In this document: piece after piece, positions 8,668 to 18,855 of the stretch
Layout: each line of letters begins with the position of its first letter
Position numbering within the stretch: position 1 is the first letter of the stretch
Assembly: GCA_965215115.1 (NCBI GenBank)
Contig: OZ244050.1
Coordinates: forward strand, 3,968,001-4,032,000
Source: CALDTK01 sp965215115
GTDB lineage: Bacteria; Bacteroidota; Bacteroidia; Chitinophagales; Saprospiraceae
Direction of reading: 5' to 3'
DNA length: 64,000 nucleotides
Position numbers and translations under genes: made by a program
The notes under the pieces: generated by a model
Told to the model about the DNA's origin: nothing
Database searches by the model: none
The model's input: only the letters and a program-made list of their open reading frames with translations

Positions 8668-11600
8668 CTTGTGGCCAGGCCCTCCCGACGACCCTCCCGA
8701 CGGCGACCGATGCCTGCGACCCAGCGCCGCGACTCTCGGTAGTCGAAGTTCGGGAACCGGGCGCGAGCGTGAACGATTACGCAATCACGAGAACCTTCAC
8801 CGCCGAGGACGCTTGCGGCAACACGGCCACCGCCACGCAGCGCGTGACGTATACCGACACGGGACTGCCGGCCTGGACCTTTGTTCCGGCCGCAGCCACG
8901 CTGGAGTGTAGCGAAGCAATCCCGACGTCGCTCGCGACCGCGGAAGACGGGTGCGACGGCGCACTCGAGGTCACCGTCTCCGAGGTGCGGACCGTCGGCG
9001 CATGTGCCGGGACCGCTACCGTGACCCGGACCTTCGCCGCGACGGACGCCGACGGCAACCGAATCACCGCGACCCAAGTCGTGACCGTGGAAGACCGCCT
9101 GGCGCCGACTTTGGTAAACGTCCCCGCCGCCGCCGCCATCGAGTGCGGCGCGGCCGAACCTACGGCGCTCCCCACGGCCACCGACGCGTGTGATACGGCC
9201 CCCGTGGTTACGGTGACGACCACGACGACCGCCGGAACCTGCGCCGGAGAGTCAACCCTCACGCGCGTATTCACGGCCACCGATGCGTGCGGCAACACGG
9301 CTTCGGCCTCGCAGGTGGTCACCGTGCGCGACCGTTCGGCGCCTGTCCTGGCGGGTTTGCCCACGGCGACGACGATTGAATGTGGCGCAGCTGAGCCCGC
9401 GGGGCTCCCCACGGCGACCGATGCCTGTGATACCGCCCCCGTAGTAACGGTGGCGAGCACGACGAGCGTGGGGACCTGCGCCGGGGAGTCCATCCTCACG
9501 CGCGTCTTCACCGCTACCGACGCCTGCGGCAATACGGCTACAGCCTCACAGGTCATCACGGTCCGCGACCGCACGGCGCCCGTCTTTGCGAGCGTCCCCA
9601 CGGCGACGACGATCGAGTGTGGCGCCGCCGAGCCATCGGTAGTCCCAACGGCGAGCGACGACTGCGACGCTACACCTTCGGTGACCGTTGCGAGCTCGAG
9701 TACAGCGGGCGACTGCGCCGGGGAGTCCATCCTCACGCGCGTCTTCACCGCTACCGACGCCTGCGGTAATACAGCTACGGCGTCGCAGGTCGTCACCATC
9801 GTCGATCGCGTGTCGCCCGTATTTGCTGGTGTTCCCGCCGACGTAACGCTTACGTGCGGCCAGGCCATCCCCACGGCACTCCCGACGGCGAGCGACGATT
9901 GCGATCCCGCTCCAGCCGTCGTGGTCGCCGAGGTCCGCGCCGACGGGGCGAGCGCAAATGCGTACAGCATTACGCGGACCTTTACGGCGACCGACGCCTG
10001 TGGCAACACCGCGTCCGCCTCACAGGTCGTCACGTATTCCGATACGGGCTTACCGGCCTGGACGTACGTTCCTGCCAACCTGCGCCTGACTTGCGGCGAG
10101 CCCGTCCCCTCAGTGCTTGCCACGGCTGAGGATGGTTGCGACGGCGAGCTCGGGGTGATCGTCACCGAGGATCGTTCCGCTGGCCCGTGCGCCGGTGCTA
10201 CGGTCATCACGCGAACTTTTACCGCGCAGGATGCCGACCGCAATGCTATCTCGGCGGTGCAGGTCATCACGGTCGAAGACCGCCAAGCACCGACGCTATC
10301 CGATGTGCCCCCGCCGGTGACGATCGATTGTGGCGCCGCGGAACCAACCGCCTTGCCGACCGTGACCGACGTCTGTGACGCGACACCCGTAGTGACGGTG
10401 TTGAGCACGACGGTCGCCGGTGCCTGCGTCGGGGAGTCTATCGTGACGCGGGTCTTCACCGCCACGGACGCCTGCGGCAACACGGCTACGGCCTCGCAGG
10501 TAGTCACCGTGCGTGACCGTGAGGCCCCAATCTTGGCGGGTATCCCCGCGGCTATCACGCTCGAGTGTGGCGCTTCCGAGCCATCCGCGGTGCCGACGGC
10601 GACAGACGCTTGCGACCCTTCCCCGACGGTGACAGTGACCCGTTCCGAGATGGCTGGTTTGTGCGCTGGCCGCAAAACAATCTTGAGGTTGTTCACGGCG
10701 ACCGACGCCTGCGGTAACACAGCAACCGCCACGCAGCTCATCACCGTAAACGACAAGACCAAACCGGTCCTGCTCGGGGTCCCGAGAAACGTGACCATCG
10801 CGTGCGGCACCCGTGAGCCATCGGCAGTCCCGACGGCGAGCGATGTCTGCGATCCCGCTCCGGTGGTGACCACGGTCCGCACGGAAGTTCCCGGCACTTG
10901 TCCTGGACAGAAGCTCGTGACCCGCGTCTTCACCGCCGTGGATGCCTGCGGCAACACGGCCACGGCCTCGCAAGTGATCACGGTAGAAGACGGAAGCAAG
11001 CCCGTGCTCTCGGATATCCCCGCCGCGGTGACCATCGAGTGCGGCGCCGCCGAGCCGACGGCACTGCCGGTAGCCACCGACGCCTGCGATGGTGCCCCCG
11101 TAGTCACGGTGAACAGCGTCAGCATAGCTGGGGCCTGCGCGGGCGAGTCCACCGTGACGCGTGTTTTTACGGCGACCGACGCCTGTGGCAATACGGCCAC
11201 GGCCTCTCAGATCGTCACGCTCCGCGACCGAACGGCACCGACTTTCGTGGGTGTACCCGCCCCCGCCACGACCGAGTGCGGAGCGCCGGAGCCTACGACC
11301 CTTCCGACGGCCACGGACGGCTGCGACAACACGCCCGTAGTGTCGGTCACGAGTACGACCACGGCGGGGGCGTGCGCCAACGAGTCCATTCTAACGCGCG
11401 TCTTCACGGCGAGCGATGCGTGCGGCAACACGGCGACGGCATCGCAGGTAATCACCATCCTGGATCGCACGGCCCCGGAGCTGGTGGCGATCCCCGCGGC
11501 CGTTACGATCGAGTGCGGTAGCCCCGAGCCGACCGATGTCCCGAGGGTGAGCGACGTTTGCGACGCCACTCCCACGGTTACCGTCGCAAGTACGACGACC

Positions 11601-14600
11601 GCCGGTGCCTGCGCCGGGGAGTCGACGCTCACACGTGTATTTACGGCGACCGACGCCTGTGGCAACACCGCCACAGCCTCGCAAGTCGTAACGATCGAGG
11701 ATCGTACGGCACCAACGCTGGCGGACGTCCCCGCGGGGGCCACCGTCGAATGTGGCGCGCCCGAGCCTACGACCCTGCCGACGGCTACCGACGCGTGCAA
11801 CGGCGCACCGATAGTGTCCGTCGCGAGCGTCACCGTGGCCGGAGCTTGTGAAGGGGAGTCCGTCCTAACGCGCGTCTTTACGGCTACCGATGCCTGCGGC
11901 AATACGGCTAGTGCTTCGCAGGTCGTTACGCTGCGCGACCGCACCGCACCCACGTTCACGAATGTCCCGGCGGACGTGTCGTTGACTTGCGGCCAGAACG
12001 CGCCGTCCGCGCTCCCCACCGCGTCGGACGTGTGTGACCCAGCCACAGCGATCACCGTAAGCGAAGCGCGCACCGCCGGTGCATCGGCGAATGCTTACAC
12101 GATTACTCGAACCTTCACGGCCACAGATGCCTGCGGCAACACCGCCACCGCCGTCCAGGTCGCTACGTACTCGGACACGGGACTTCCGGCCTGGACCTCT
12201 ACCCCGTCGGACATCAGCGTCGAGTGCGGCGAGCCAACCCCGACGACGCTCGCGACCGCGGAAGACGGTTGCGACGGTGCGCTGGTCGTGACCGTATCGG
12301 AGGTCCGGACCGCCGGCAGGTGCGCCGGGGCGACCACGTTGACGCGGACTTTCTCCGCGACGGATGCCGACGGCAACCGCATCACGACGACGCAGGTCGT
12401 CACCGTCGAAGACCGTACGGCGCCAGCGTTGACCAACGTGCCCGCAGCGACCACCATCGAGTGCGGCACCGCGGAACCAAGCGAGGTCCCCACCGCTACA
12501 GACGCCTGCGACACCGCACCGACGGTGACGGTCTCGGTGTCCACGAGCGCCGGGGCCTGCGCCGGAGAGTCCATCCTGACCCGCGTCTTCACGGCAACAG
12601 ACGCCTGCGGCAACACGGCCACTGCCTCGCAGGTCGTGACGATTCGCGACCGCGTGGCGCCCGTTTTTGCGGGTACACCCGCAGATGTTAGTTTGACGTG
12701 TGGGCAGCCTTTGCCGGTCACCTTACCGAGCGTCACCGATGCCTGTGACGCAGCGCCTGCGCTAGTGGTGACTGAGGCACGCACGGCTGGTACCTCCGTC
12801 AATGACTACGAGGTCACCCGGACGTTCACCGCGACAGATGCCTGTGGCAATACCGCGACCGCGACCCAACTCATTACCTATACCGACACCGGGCTTCCGG
12901 TCTGGACGTTTGTCCCGGCTGCAAAGTCGGTGGAGTGTGGCGCAGTGCTCGCAGTTGAGACAGCGACTGCGGAGGACGGGTGCGATGGCTCACTCGAGGT
13001 GACCACTTCGGAGGTTCGGACGCCTGGGGTTTGCGCTGGGACGGCCACCATCAGGCGGACCTTCGTAGCTACGGACGCCGACGGCAACCGGATCACGACC
13101 GAGCAAATGGTCACGATCGAGGATCGCGTAGCCCCCGTCCTAACGGCTATTCCCGCGGCGACCACGATCGAGTGTGGGACTGTGGAGCCGAGTGAATTGC
13201 CGATGGCCACAGACGCATGCGACCCCGCGCCCGCCGTGACAGTCGTAAATACCGTAAACGCCGGCACTTGCGCCGGGGAATCTGTCCTCACGCGAATGTT
13301 CACCGCAGCTGACGCGTGTGGTAATACGGCTACTGCCTCACAGATTGTCACGATCCGTGACCGGACGGCCCCCGAACTAAGCTCCGTCCCCTCCGCGATC
13401 ACGATTGACTGCGGAACTGCCGAGCCGACGACGCTCCCGCAGGCGAGCGACGCTTGCGATGCGAGGCCGGTCGTAACGGTTGCCTCTGCGTCGAAAGCCG
13501 GGACTTGCGCCGGGGAGTCGATCCTGACCCGCGTCTTCACGGCGACCGATGCCTGTGGCAACACGGCTACGGTTTCGCAGGTGGTCACGATCCGAGATCA
13601 GAAGGCGCCGGTCATGGTAAATATCCCCGCCGCGGCTACGATCGAGTGTGGTTCGCCGGAACCAACGGCGCTACCGACGGCCGGCGACGACTGCGACGCC
13701 GCACCGGTCGTCACGGTGGCCATGTCTACGGTGGCCGGTGCATGTGTGGGTGAATCCATCCTCACCCGCGTGTTTACGGCTACGGATGCGTGCGGCAACA
13801 CCGCTACGGCCTCGCAGGTCGTCACGGTCCACGACCGTACCGTACCAGCACTGGCGAATGTCCCCACGGCGACGACGATCGAGTGTGGGGCGGCCGAACC
13901 CACGACGATGCCGACGGCCAGTGACGCTTGTGACGCGACCCCGGTCGTGACGCAAACGAGCTCGACGACTGCCGGTGTGTGCGCCGGGGAGTCGATCCTT
14001 ACCCGCACCTTCATCGCCACCGACGCCTGCGGGAATACCGCAACGGCCTCGCAGGTGGTCACGCTCCGCGACCGCACCGCGCCACTGCTGTCGAGTGTTC
14101 CCGCCAACGTGGCGCTTACGTGCGGGCAGGCTGTCCCGGTGGCTCTGCCGTCGGCGACCGACGCGTGCGATGGAGCCCCGGCGGTTACCGTCTCGGAAGC
14201 CCGCACCCCGGGCACCTCGGCGAATGCTTACACCATCACGCGAACCTTTACCGCGACCGACGCCTGCGGCAACAGCGCCTCCGCGTCCCAGGTGGTCACG
14301 TATACCGATAGCGGCTTCCCGACCTGGACGTTTGTCCCCAGTGCCGCCACGGTAGCGTGCGGGCAACCGATCCCCAGCTCGCTCGCCACCGCAGTGGACG
14401 GTTGCGACGGCGCGCTCGTGGTGAGCGTCACCGAGGTCCGGACCGCCGGGCCGTGTGCCGGGGCGGCCACGGTGACCCGCACTTTCGCCGCGACCGACGC
14501 GGACGGCAATCGGATTACCGCCGAGCAGATCGTCACCTCCGAGGATCGCACGGCCCCCGTGTTGTCCGCGGTACCGGCCGCTGCTACGATCGAATGTGGT

Positions 14601-17600
14601 CAGGGTGAACCGACGGCGCTGCCGACGGCGAGCGATGCGTGTGGCGCGGCCCCGGTCGTGACGGTATCCGCTTCGACGATCGCCGGGGCCTGCCCCGGGG
14701 AGTCGATCCTCACGCGGGTGTTCACGGCCACCGACGCTTGCGGCAACACGGCCACGGCCTCTCAGGTCGTCACGATCCTCGACCGCACGGCGCCGGTATT
14801 GGCGAACGTTCCAGGAGCTACCACCATCGAGTGTGGCGCGAGCGAGCCGACGGCCCTGCCGTCGGCTACGGACGCCTGCGGGGTGACCCCGGCGGTGACG
14901 GTCGCGAGCACGACGACCGCAGGTCGCTGCGCCGGGAGTTCCATCTTGACTCGCGTCTTCACGGCGACCGACGCCTGCGGCAACACCGCCACAGCCTCGC
15001 AGGTGGTCACAATCCTCGATCAGACCGCGCCCGTGCTGGCGAGCGTCCCGGCAAATACGGCGATCGAGTGCGGGGCCGCGGAACCGACCACGCTCCCGAG
15101 GGCTACGGACGCTTGCGGTGCTGCACCCGTGGTCACGGTCGCGAGTACGACCGCCGCCGGGGCCTGCTCCGGTACGTCGGTGCTAACGCGCGTCTTCACG
15201 GCTACCGACGCCTGCGGCAATACGGCCACGGCCTCGCAGATCGTCACGATTACCGATAAGACAGCACCAGTCCTGGTCAACGTCCCTACGGACGTGACGC
15301 TGTCGTGCGGCCAGGCGCTGCCGAGTGCCGTGCCTAGCGCCTCCGACGTTTGCGACCCTCGGGTGGCGATCACGGTCGCCGAGCTACGCACGGTGGGTGC
15401 TTCGGCGAACGCCTACACCGTGACCAGGACGTTTACGGCCACCGACGCCTGCGGCAACTCGCTGAGCGCGAAGCAGGTCGTCACGTACCGCGATACGGGG
15501 CCTCCGACCTGGACCTTCGTGCCGGTCGGCCTGGAGGTCGCGTGCGGCGGTGACGTACCGAGCGTTTTGGCGAAAGCCGTCGACCCCTGCGACGGCGAGC
15601 TACTCGTGACCTTCTCCGACGAGCAGACCGCGGGCGCCTGTGCCGGTAACCGCGCGATCAAACGCACCTTCGTCGCCAGTGACGCAGATGGGAACCTCAT
15701 CACGGCCGAACAACTCATCGCGGTGGTGGACCGAACCGCACCGGTATTCACCGGCGTGCCACCCAGTGTAAGCATAGCTTGCGGGTCCGCGGAGCCGACC
15801 GCCTTGCCTTCGGCGAGAGACGCCTGCGCGGGCGCGGCTTCCGTATCGGAGACCAGGTCCTCGAGGCCCGGCAGCTGCCCTGGCGAGAGTGTGCTGACAC
15901 GCGTCTTCACGGCGACCGATGCCTGCGGCAACACCGCCACCGCGAGCCAAGTGGTGACGGTGTTCGACCTTACGGCTCCGGTATTCGGGACCGTCCCGGC
16001 GCTCGTGACGGTCGACTGCGGGGAGGCGTCCGGCTCGGTGCCCCCGGCGGCTACCGATGCTTGCGGATCGGTCACCGTGACGTTCAAAGACCTGACCGGC
16101 GCGCGCGGCTGTGCGGGAAGCGGTGACGTGACGCGGGTCTGGACCGCGACCGATGCCTGCGGCAACACCAGCACCGTAAGCCAGACATTACGTACGGTCG
16201 ATCGTACGCCACCGGTGTGGACGTCTGTACCGGGGGCTATTACCCTTGAGTGCGGAACTCAGGTGCCCGTGGTTTTGGCGAAAGCCGAAGACCTCTGCAG
16301 CGATGTCGGGGCCGTGGCCTACGTGGACGTCCGCAAGGACGGCGCCTGCGCGAGCAGCTACGAGATCGTGCGGACGTTCAGCGTGCGGGACGACTGCGGC
16401 AATGCCGCGACGACTTCGCAGGTCATCACCGTACGCGACCGCGTGGCGCCGGTGATGACCAACGTCCCGGCCGACATTAGTATCAGTTGTGATCAACCGA
16501 TCCCGACCAACCTGCCGGTCGCGAGTGACGCCTGCCAGGGGATCATCGCCGTCGTGGAGTCGAAGGAGATCACGGCGGGCAGTTGCACCGATAGCTACGT
16601 ACACGTGCGGGTCTTCACGGCGACGGACGCCTGCGGCAACAAGACGACGGCCCGCCAGCGCGTGAGCCGGTTCGACAACACCAAGCCGACCTTCGCGACG
16701 ACGCTCTCGGACATTGAACTGAGTTGCGGACAGGCAGCGCCGAAGGTCACCGTCACGGCCACCGACAAGTGCGACGCCAATGTCGCGGTGACGTACAGTG
16801 AGCAGGTCGACGCCACGAGTATGGGGTGCGCCGGTGTTGGCACGTTGGTCCGCGTCTGGACCGCGACCGACAACTGTGGCAACGTCGCCACGATGCGGCA
16901 GCGCGTCATTACCGTGGACCGGATCGCGCCTGTCATGGCGAACCTCCCGCGTTCGGTGACGATCAATTGCGGCTCGCCGGTGACCGGCGGCAGGCCCACC
17001 GCGACCGATAACTGCGACAAGAACGTCCGTATCTACCACCTCGACAAGGAAATCCCCGCGAACTGCGGCTACACGATCCGCCGCACCTGGTACGCCGAGG
17101 ACGCCTGCGGCAACTCGAGCACCGGGGTGCAGTCGATCCTCGTGGTCGACAAGGACAAGCCCGTCTTCGAGACGGTCGTCAAGCCAGAGATCACGGTCGC
17201 CTGCGGGGAGGCCTTCCCGGCGGTGAAGCTCGTGGCCAGGGACGTGTGCGACCAGGACCTCACCTACGAGGAGTCCAGTATCGAGCTCGGTGCGGGCAGC
17301 TGCCCGGGGGAGAGACTCGTGCTGCGGGTCTTCACGGCGACCGACGACTGCGGCAACCAAGCGGTGCTGTCGCAGCAGGTGACCGTGGTGGACCGGACGG
17401 CACCGGTATTATCCGGAGTGCCGGGGAGCATGGATGTCGCGTGCAAGGCCTACGACTACGCCAAGACCCAACCCACCGCCGCCGACGCTTGTAGCCCGAA
17501 GGTGACGCTCAAAGAGACGAGCGCCCCGACGCAGGTCAACCGCGACGGCAAGTTGATCGAGGGATTGATCAGGACGTGGACCGCGACCGACGCCTGTGGC

Positions 17601-17635
17601 AATAGTTCGACGGCTACGCAACTGCTGGTCTTCAG
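5652..17635 (+). repeat. HYR-like tandem repeat array, 237-bp unit, about 50 copies
   Basis: A 237-bp (79-codon) unit repeats; for example, GCGGGCGTC begins at 6982, 7219 and 7456. Each unit reads roughly D-x-x-x-P-V-L-x-x-V-P, ECG, TATDACD, AGxCAG, TRVFTATDACGNTA. Units around 6980-8630 are nearly identical in DNA, indicating recent duplication or gene conversion; later ones have diverged. A variant pair, one unit with LTCGQ followed by one with GLPAWTFVP and ATDADGNRIT, recurs near 8660, 9846, 11981, 12691, 14111 and 15298. These spacings are 5, 9, 3, 6 and 5 units, so longer blocks were copied too. Confidence 0.9.
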
Positions 17636-18794
17636 TGGGGCGGCGGCCAGGATCACGGTGGGCTCGATCGCTGGGCAGGTCGGTTCGACGGTGTGCGCGG
17701 GCGACGTGGTCACGCTCACGGCCCCCGCCGGCGGCAGCAACTACGCCTGGAACACGGGCGCCACCGGGCAGGTCATCAAGGTACGCGCCGAGGTGACCCG
17801 CGAGTACGCCGTGAGTTTTGGCGGAAGCTGTGCCGGGCAGGCGAAGGTCGTGATCACGGTGGCCCCGCGGCCCACCTTCGCGGTCGCGGCCGTGCCGAAG
17901 ATGTGCGAGGGGCAAACGCTGCAGCTCCGCGTCGATACCGACCTCAAGGCGGTCACGTGGACGGGGCCGCTCGGCTTCGAGGACGAGGGGGCGAGCGTAA
18001 GTCTCGACGACGTGTCCAACATGCAGAGCGGGTACTACTACGCCACGGCGACGGCGCCCTCGGGCTGCGCGCTGCGTGACTCGGTGTACGTCGAGGTAGG
18101 CCTGGGCAAGTGCGCGGAGGTCTGCGACAACGGCATCGACGACGACGGGGACGGCCTCGTCGACTGCGACGACCTCGACTGTGACTGCTGTACCCTCACG
18201 GAGGCCGTCCTCACGACGGAGTGCCGCGACAACGGTACGCCGAGCGACCCGAGCGACGACGTGTACGCCGTGTACGCCGACCTGAAGGGAGCCTACCTCA
18301 AGGGCCGGGCCTTCCGCGTGAGCGGGGACGCCGAGCTCGGCGCCATCTACGCCGGGCAGCCGGTGCTGCTCGGGATCTACCCAATCGGGAAGCCGTCGGT
18401 GAGCTTCGACTTCCGCGGGGTAGGCACGGCGAGCTGTAGCCTGGAGGCGCAACGGGTGGCCAGCCCCGGGAGCTGCACGGAGGCCTGCAACATCACGCTG
18501 GTCTCAGCCACGACCGGTGCGTGTGTCGACGGGCAGTACGACCTGCAGGTCAAGGTGCGCTACACCAACCCGCGCGGGGCCCTGCTGATCAACGGCAAGC
18601 GCTTCGAACTGAAGGGCACCTACGGGGAGGCGACGCTGACGCTACCGCGCCTGTCGTGCAGCGGTAAGCCCGGGGAGCCCCTGCGGGTAAGCTTCGAAGG
18701 CGACGCGGGTTGCGGGGCGAGCGGGACCTTCGACGCGGCCTGTCCGGACGAGGTCTGCCTGCCGATAGCGATCGAGTTGGGGGCACGCCCTTAA
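8517..18794 (+). CDS. giant secreted HYR-repeat protein, C-terminal part (after frameshift)
   Basis: Continuation of the same protein in the +1-shifted frame; HYR homology already resumes at 8424, upstream of the first ATG at 8517. It carries the remaining HYR-like repeats (79 residues each, core FTATDACGNTA and a conserved ECG/TCG) to about 17635, then an Ig-like segment, a fourth calcium loop CDNGIDDDGDG (~18115) and a 200-residue Cys-rich C-terminal region ending LGARP. I see no CHU_C or other recognisable type IX sorting domain at the end, unlike the two later giants. If translation is not restored, this half would lack a signal peptide and be non-functional. Combined length without the lesion is about 5,490 residues. 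Confidence 0.8.
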   Translation: MAGTCAGSKTVTRVFTATDACGNTATASQVVTVRDRTAPVLSGVPTAVTLTCGQALPTTLPTATDACDPAPRLSVVEVREPGASVNDYAITRTFTAEDACGNTATATQRVTYTDTGLPAWTFVPAAATLECSEAIPTSLATAEDGCDGALEVTVSEVRTVGACAGTATVTRTFAATDADGNRITATQVVTVEDRLAPTLVNVPAAAAIECGAAEPTALPTATDACDTAPVVTVTTTTTAGTCAGESTLTRVFTATDACGNTASASQVVTVRDRSAPVLAGLPTATTIECGAAEPAGLPTATDACDTAPVVTVASTTSVGTCAGESILTRVFTATDACGNTATASQVITVRDRTAPVFASVPTATTIECGAAEPSVVPTASDDCDATPSVTVASSSTAGDCAGESILTRVFTATDACGNTATASQVVTIVDRVSPVFAGVPADVTLTCGQAIPTALPTASDDCDPAPAVVVAEVRADGASANAYSITRTFTATDACGNTASASQVVTYSDTGLPAWTYVPANLRLTCGEPVPSVLATAEDGCDGELGVIVTEDRSAGPCAGATVITRTFTAQDADRNAISAVQVITVEDRQAPTLSDVPPPVTIDCGAAEPTALPTVTDVCDATPVVTVLSTTVAGACVGESIVTRVFTATDACGNTATASQVVTVRDREAPILAGIPAAITLECGASEPSAVPTATDACDPSPTVTVTRSEMAGLCAGRKTILRLFTATDACGNTATATQLITVNDKTKPVLLGVPRNVTIACGTREPSAVPTASDVCDPAPVVTTVRTEVPGTCPGQKLVTRVFTAVDACGNTATASQVITVEDGSKPVLSDIPAAVTIECGAAEPTALPVATDACDGAPVVTVNSVSIAGACAGESTVTRVFTATDACGNTATASQIVTLRDRTAPTFVGVPAPATTECGAPEPTTLPTATDGCDNTPVVSVTSTTTAGACANESILTRVFTASDACGNTATASQVITILDRTAPELVAIPAAVTIECGSPEPTDVPRVSDVCDATPTVTVASTTTAGACAGESTLTRVFTATDACGNTATASQVVTIEDRTAPTLADVPAGATVECGAPEPTTLPTATDACNGAPIVSVASVTVAGACEGESVLTRVFTATDACGNTASASQVVTLRDRTAPTFTNVPADVSLTCGQNAPSALPTASDVCDPATAITVSEARTAGASANAYTITRTFTATDACGNTATAVQVATYSDTGLPAWTSTPSDISVECGEPTPTTLATAEDGCDGALVVTVSEVRTAGRCAGATTLTRTFSATDADGNRITTTQVVTVEDRTAPALTNVPAATTIECGTAEPSEVPTATDACDTAPTVTVSVSTSAGACAGESILTRVFTATDACGNTATASQVVTIRDRVAPVFAGTPADVSLTCGQPLPVTLPSVTDACDAAPALVVTEARTAGTSVNDYEVTRTFTATDACGNTATATQLITYTDTGLPVWTFVPAAKSVECGAVLAVETATAEDGCDGSLEVTTSEVRTPGVCAGTATIRRTFVATDADGNRITTEQMVTIEDRVAPVLTAIPAATTIECGTVEPSELPMATDACDPAPAVTVVNTVNAGTCAGESVLTRMFTAADACGNTATASQIVTIRDRTAPELSSVPSAITIDCGTAEPTTLPQASDACDARPVVTVASASKAGTCAGESILTRVFTATDACGNTATVSQVVTIRDQKAPVMVNIPAAATIECGSPEPTALPTAGDDCDAAPVVTVAMSTVAGACVGESILTRVFTATDACGNTATASQVVTVHDRTVPALANVPTATTIECGAAEPTTMPTASDACDATPVVTQTSSTTAGVCAGESILTRTFIATDACGNTATASQVVTLRDRTAPLLSSVPANVALTCGQAVPVALPSATDACDGAPAVTVSEARTPGTSANAYTITRTFTATDACGNSASASQVVTYTDSGFPTWTFVPSAATVACGQPIPSSLATAVDGCDGALVVSVTEVRTAGPCAGAATVTRTFAATDADGNRITAEQIVTSEDRTAPVLSAVPAAATIECGQGEPTALPTASDACGAAPVVTVSASTIAGACPGESILTRVFTATDACGNTATASQVVTILDRTAPVLANVPGATTIECGASEPTALPSATDACGVTPAVTVASTTTAGRCAGSSILTRVFTATDACGNTATASQVVTILDQTAPVLASVPANTAIECGAAEPTTLPRATDACGAAPVVTVASTTAAGACSGTSVLTRVFTATDACGNTATASQIVTITDKTAPVLVNVPTDVTLSCGQALPSAVPSASDVCDPRVAITVAELRTVGASANAYTVTRTFTATDACGNSLSAKQVVTYRDTGPPTWTFVPVGLEVACGGDVPSVLAKAVDPCDGELLVTFSDEQTAGACAGNRAIKRTFVASDADGNLITAEQLIAVVDRTAPVFTGVPPSVSIACGSAEPTALPSARDACAGAASVSETRSSRPGSCPGESVLTRVFTATDACGNTATASQVVTVFDLTAPVFGTVPALVTVDCGEASGSVPPAATDACGSVTVTFKDLTGARGCAGSGDVTRVWTATDACGNTSTVSQTLRTVDRTPPVWTSVPGAITLECGTQVPVVLAKAEDLCSDVGAVAYVDVRKDGACASSYEIVRTFSVRDDCGNAATTSQVITVRDRVAPVMTNVPADISISCDQPIPTNLPVASDACQGIIAVVESKEITAGSCTDSYVHVRVFTATDACGNKTTARQRVSRFDNTKPTFATTLSDIELSCGQAAPKVTVTATDKCDANVAVTYSEQVDATSMGCAGVGTLVRVWTATDNCGNVATMRQRVITVDRIAPVMANLPRSVTINCGSPVTGGRPTATDNCDKNVRIYHLDKEIPANCGYTIRRTWYAEDACGNSSTGVQSILVVDKDKPVFETVVKPEITVACGEAFPAVKLVARDVCDQDLTYEESSIELGAGSCPGERLVLRVFTATDDCGNQAVLSQQVTVVDRTAPVLSGVPGSMDVACKAYDYAKTQPTAADACSPKVTLKETSAPTQVNRDGKLIEGLIRTWTATDACGNSSTATQLLVFSGAAARITVGSIAGQVGSTVCAGDVVTLTAPAGGSNYAWNTGATGQVIKVRAEVTREYAVSFGGSCAGQAKVVITVAPRPTFAVAAVPKMCEGQTLQLRVDTDLKAVTWTGPLGFEDEGASVSLDDVSNMQSGYYYATATAPSGCALRDSVYVEVGLGKCAEVCDNGIDDDGDGLVDCDDLDCDCCTLTEAVLTTECRDNGTPSDPSDDVYAVYADLKGAYLKGRAFRVSGDAELGAIYAGQPVLLGIYPIGKPSVSFDFRGVGTASCSLEAQRVASPGSCTEACNITLVSATTGACVDGQYDLQVKVRYTNPRGALLINGKRFELKGTYGEATLTLPRLSCSGKPGEPLRVSFEGDAGCGASGTFDAACPDEVCLPIAIELGARP

Positions 18795-18855
18795 AGGCCG
18801 GGGCCAGATTGTAGAAATCCACCGCGGGGCGGGGGCGAATTGGCGCGGAGTTTGT

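Noticed and set aside
6648..11200. Long minus-strand open frames (over 800 codons each) opposite the HYR array
   Set aside because: They mirror the repetitive plus-strand gene; composition and period-79 repetition follow from the sense repeats, and they have no signal, motifs or sensible start.
5652..17635. Regular repeats considered as a CRISPR-like array
   Set aside because: The period is 237 bp, coding and without unique spacers; it encodes HYR-like domains.
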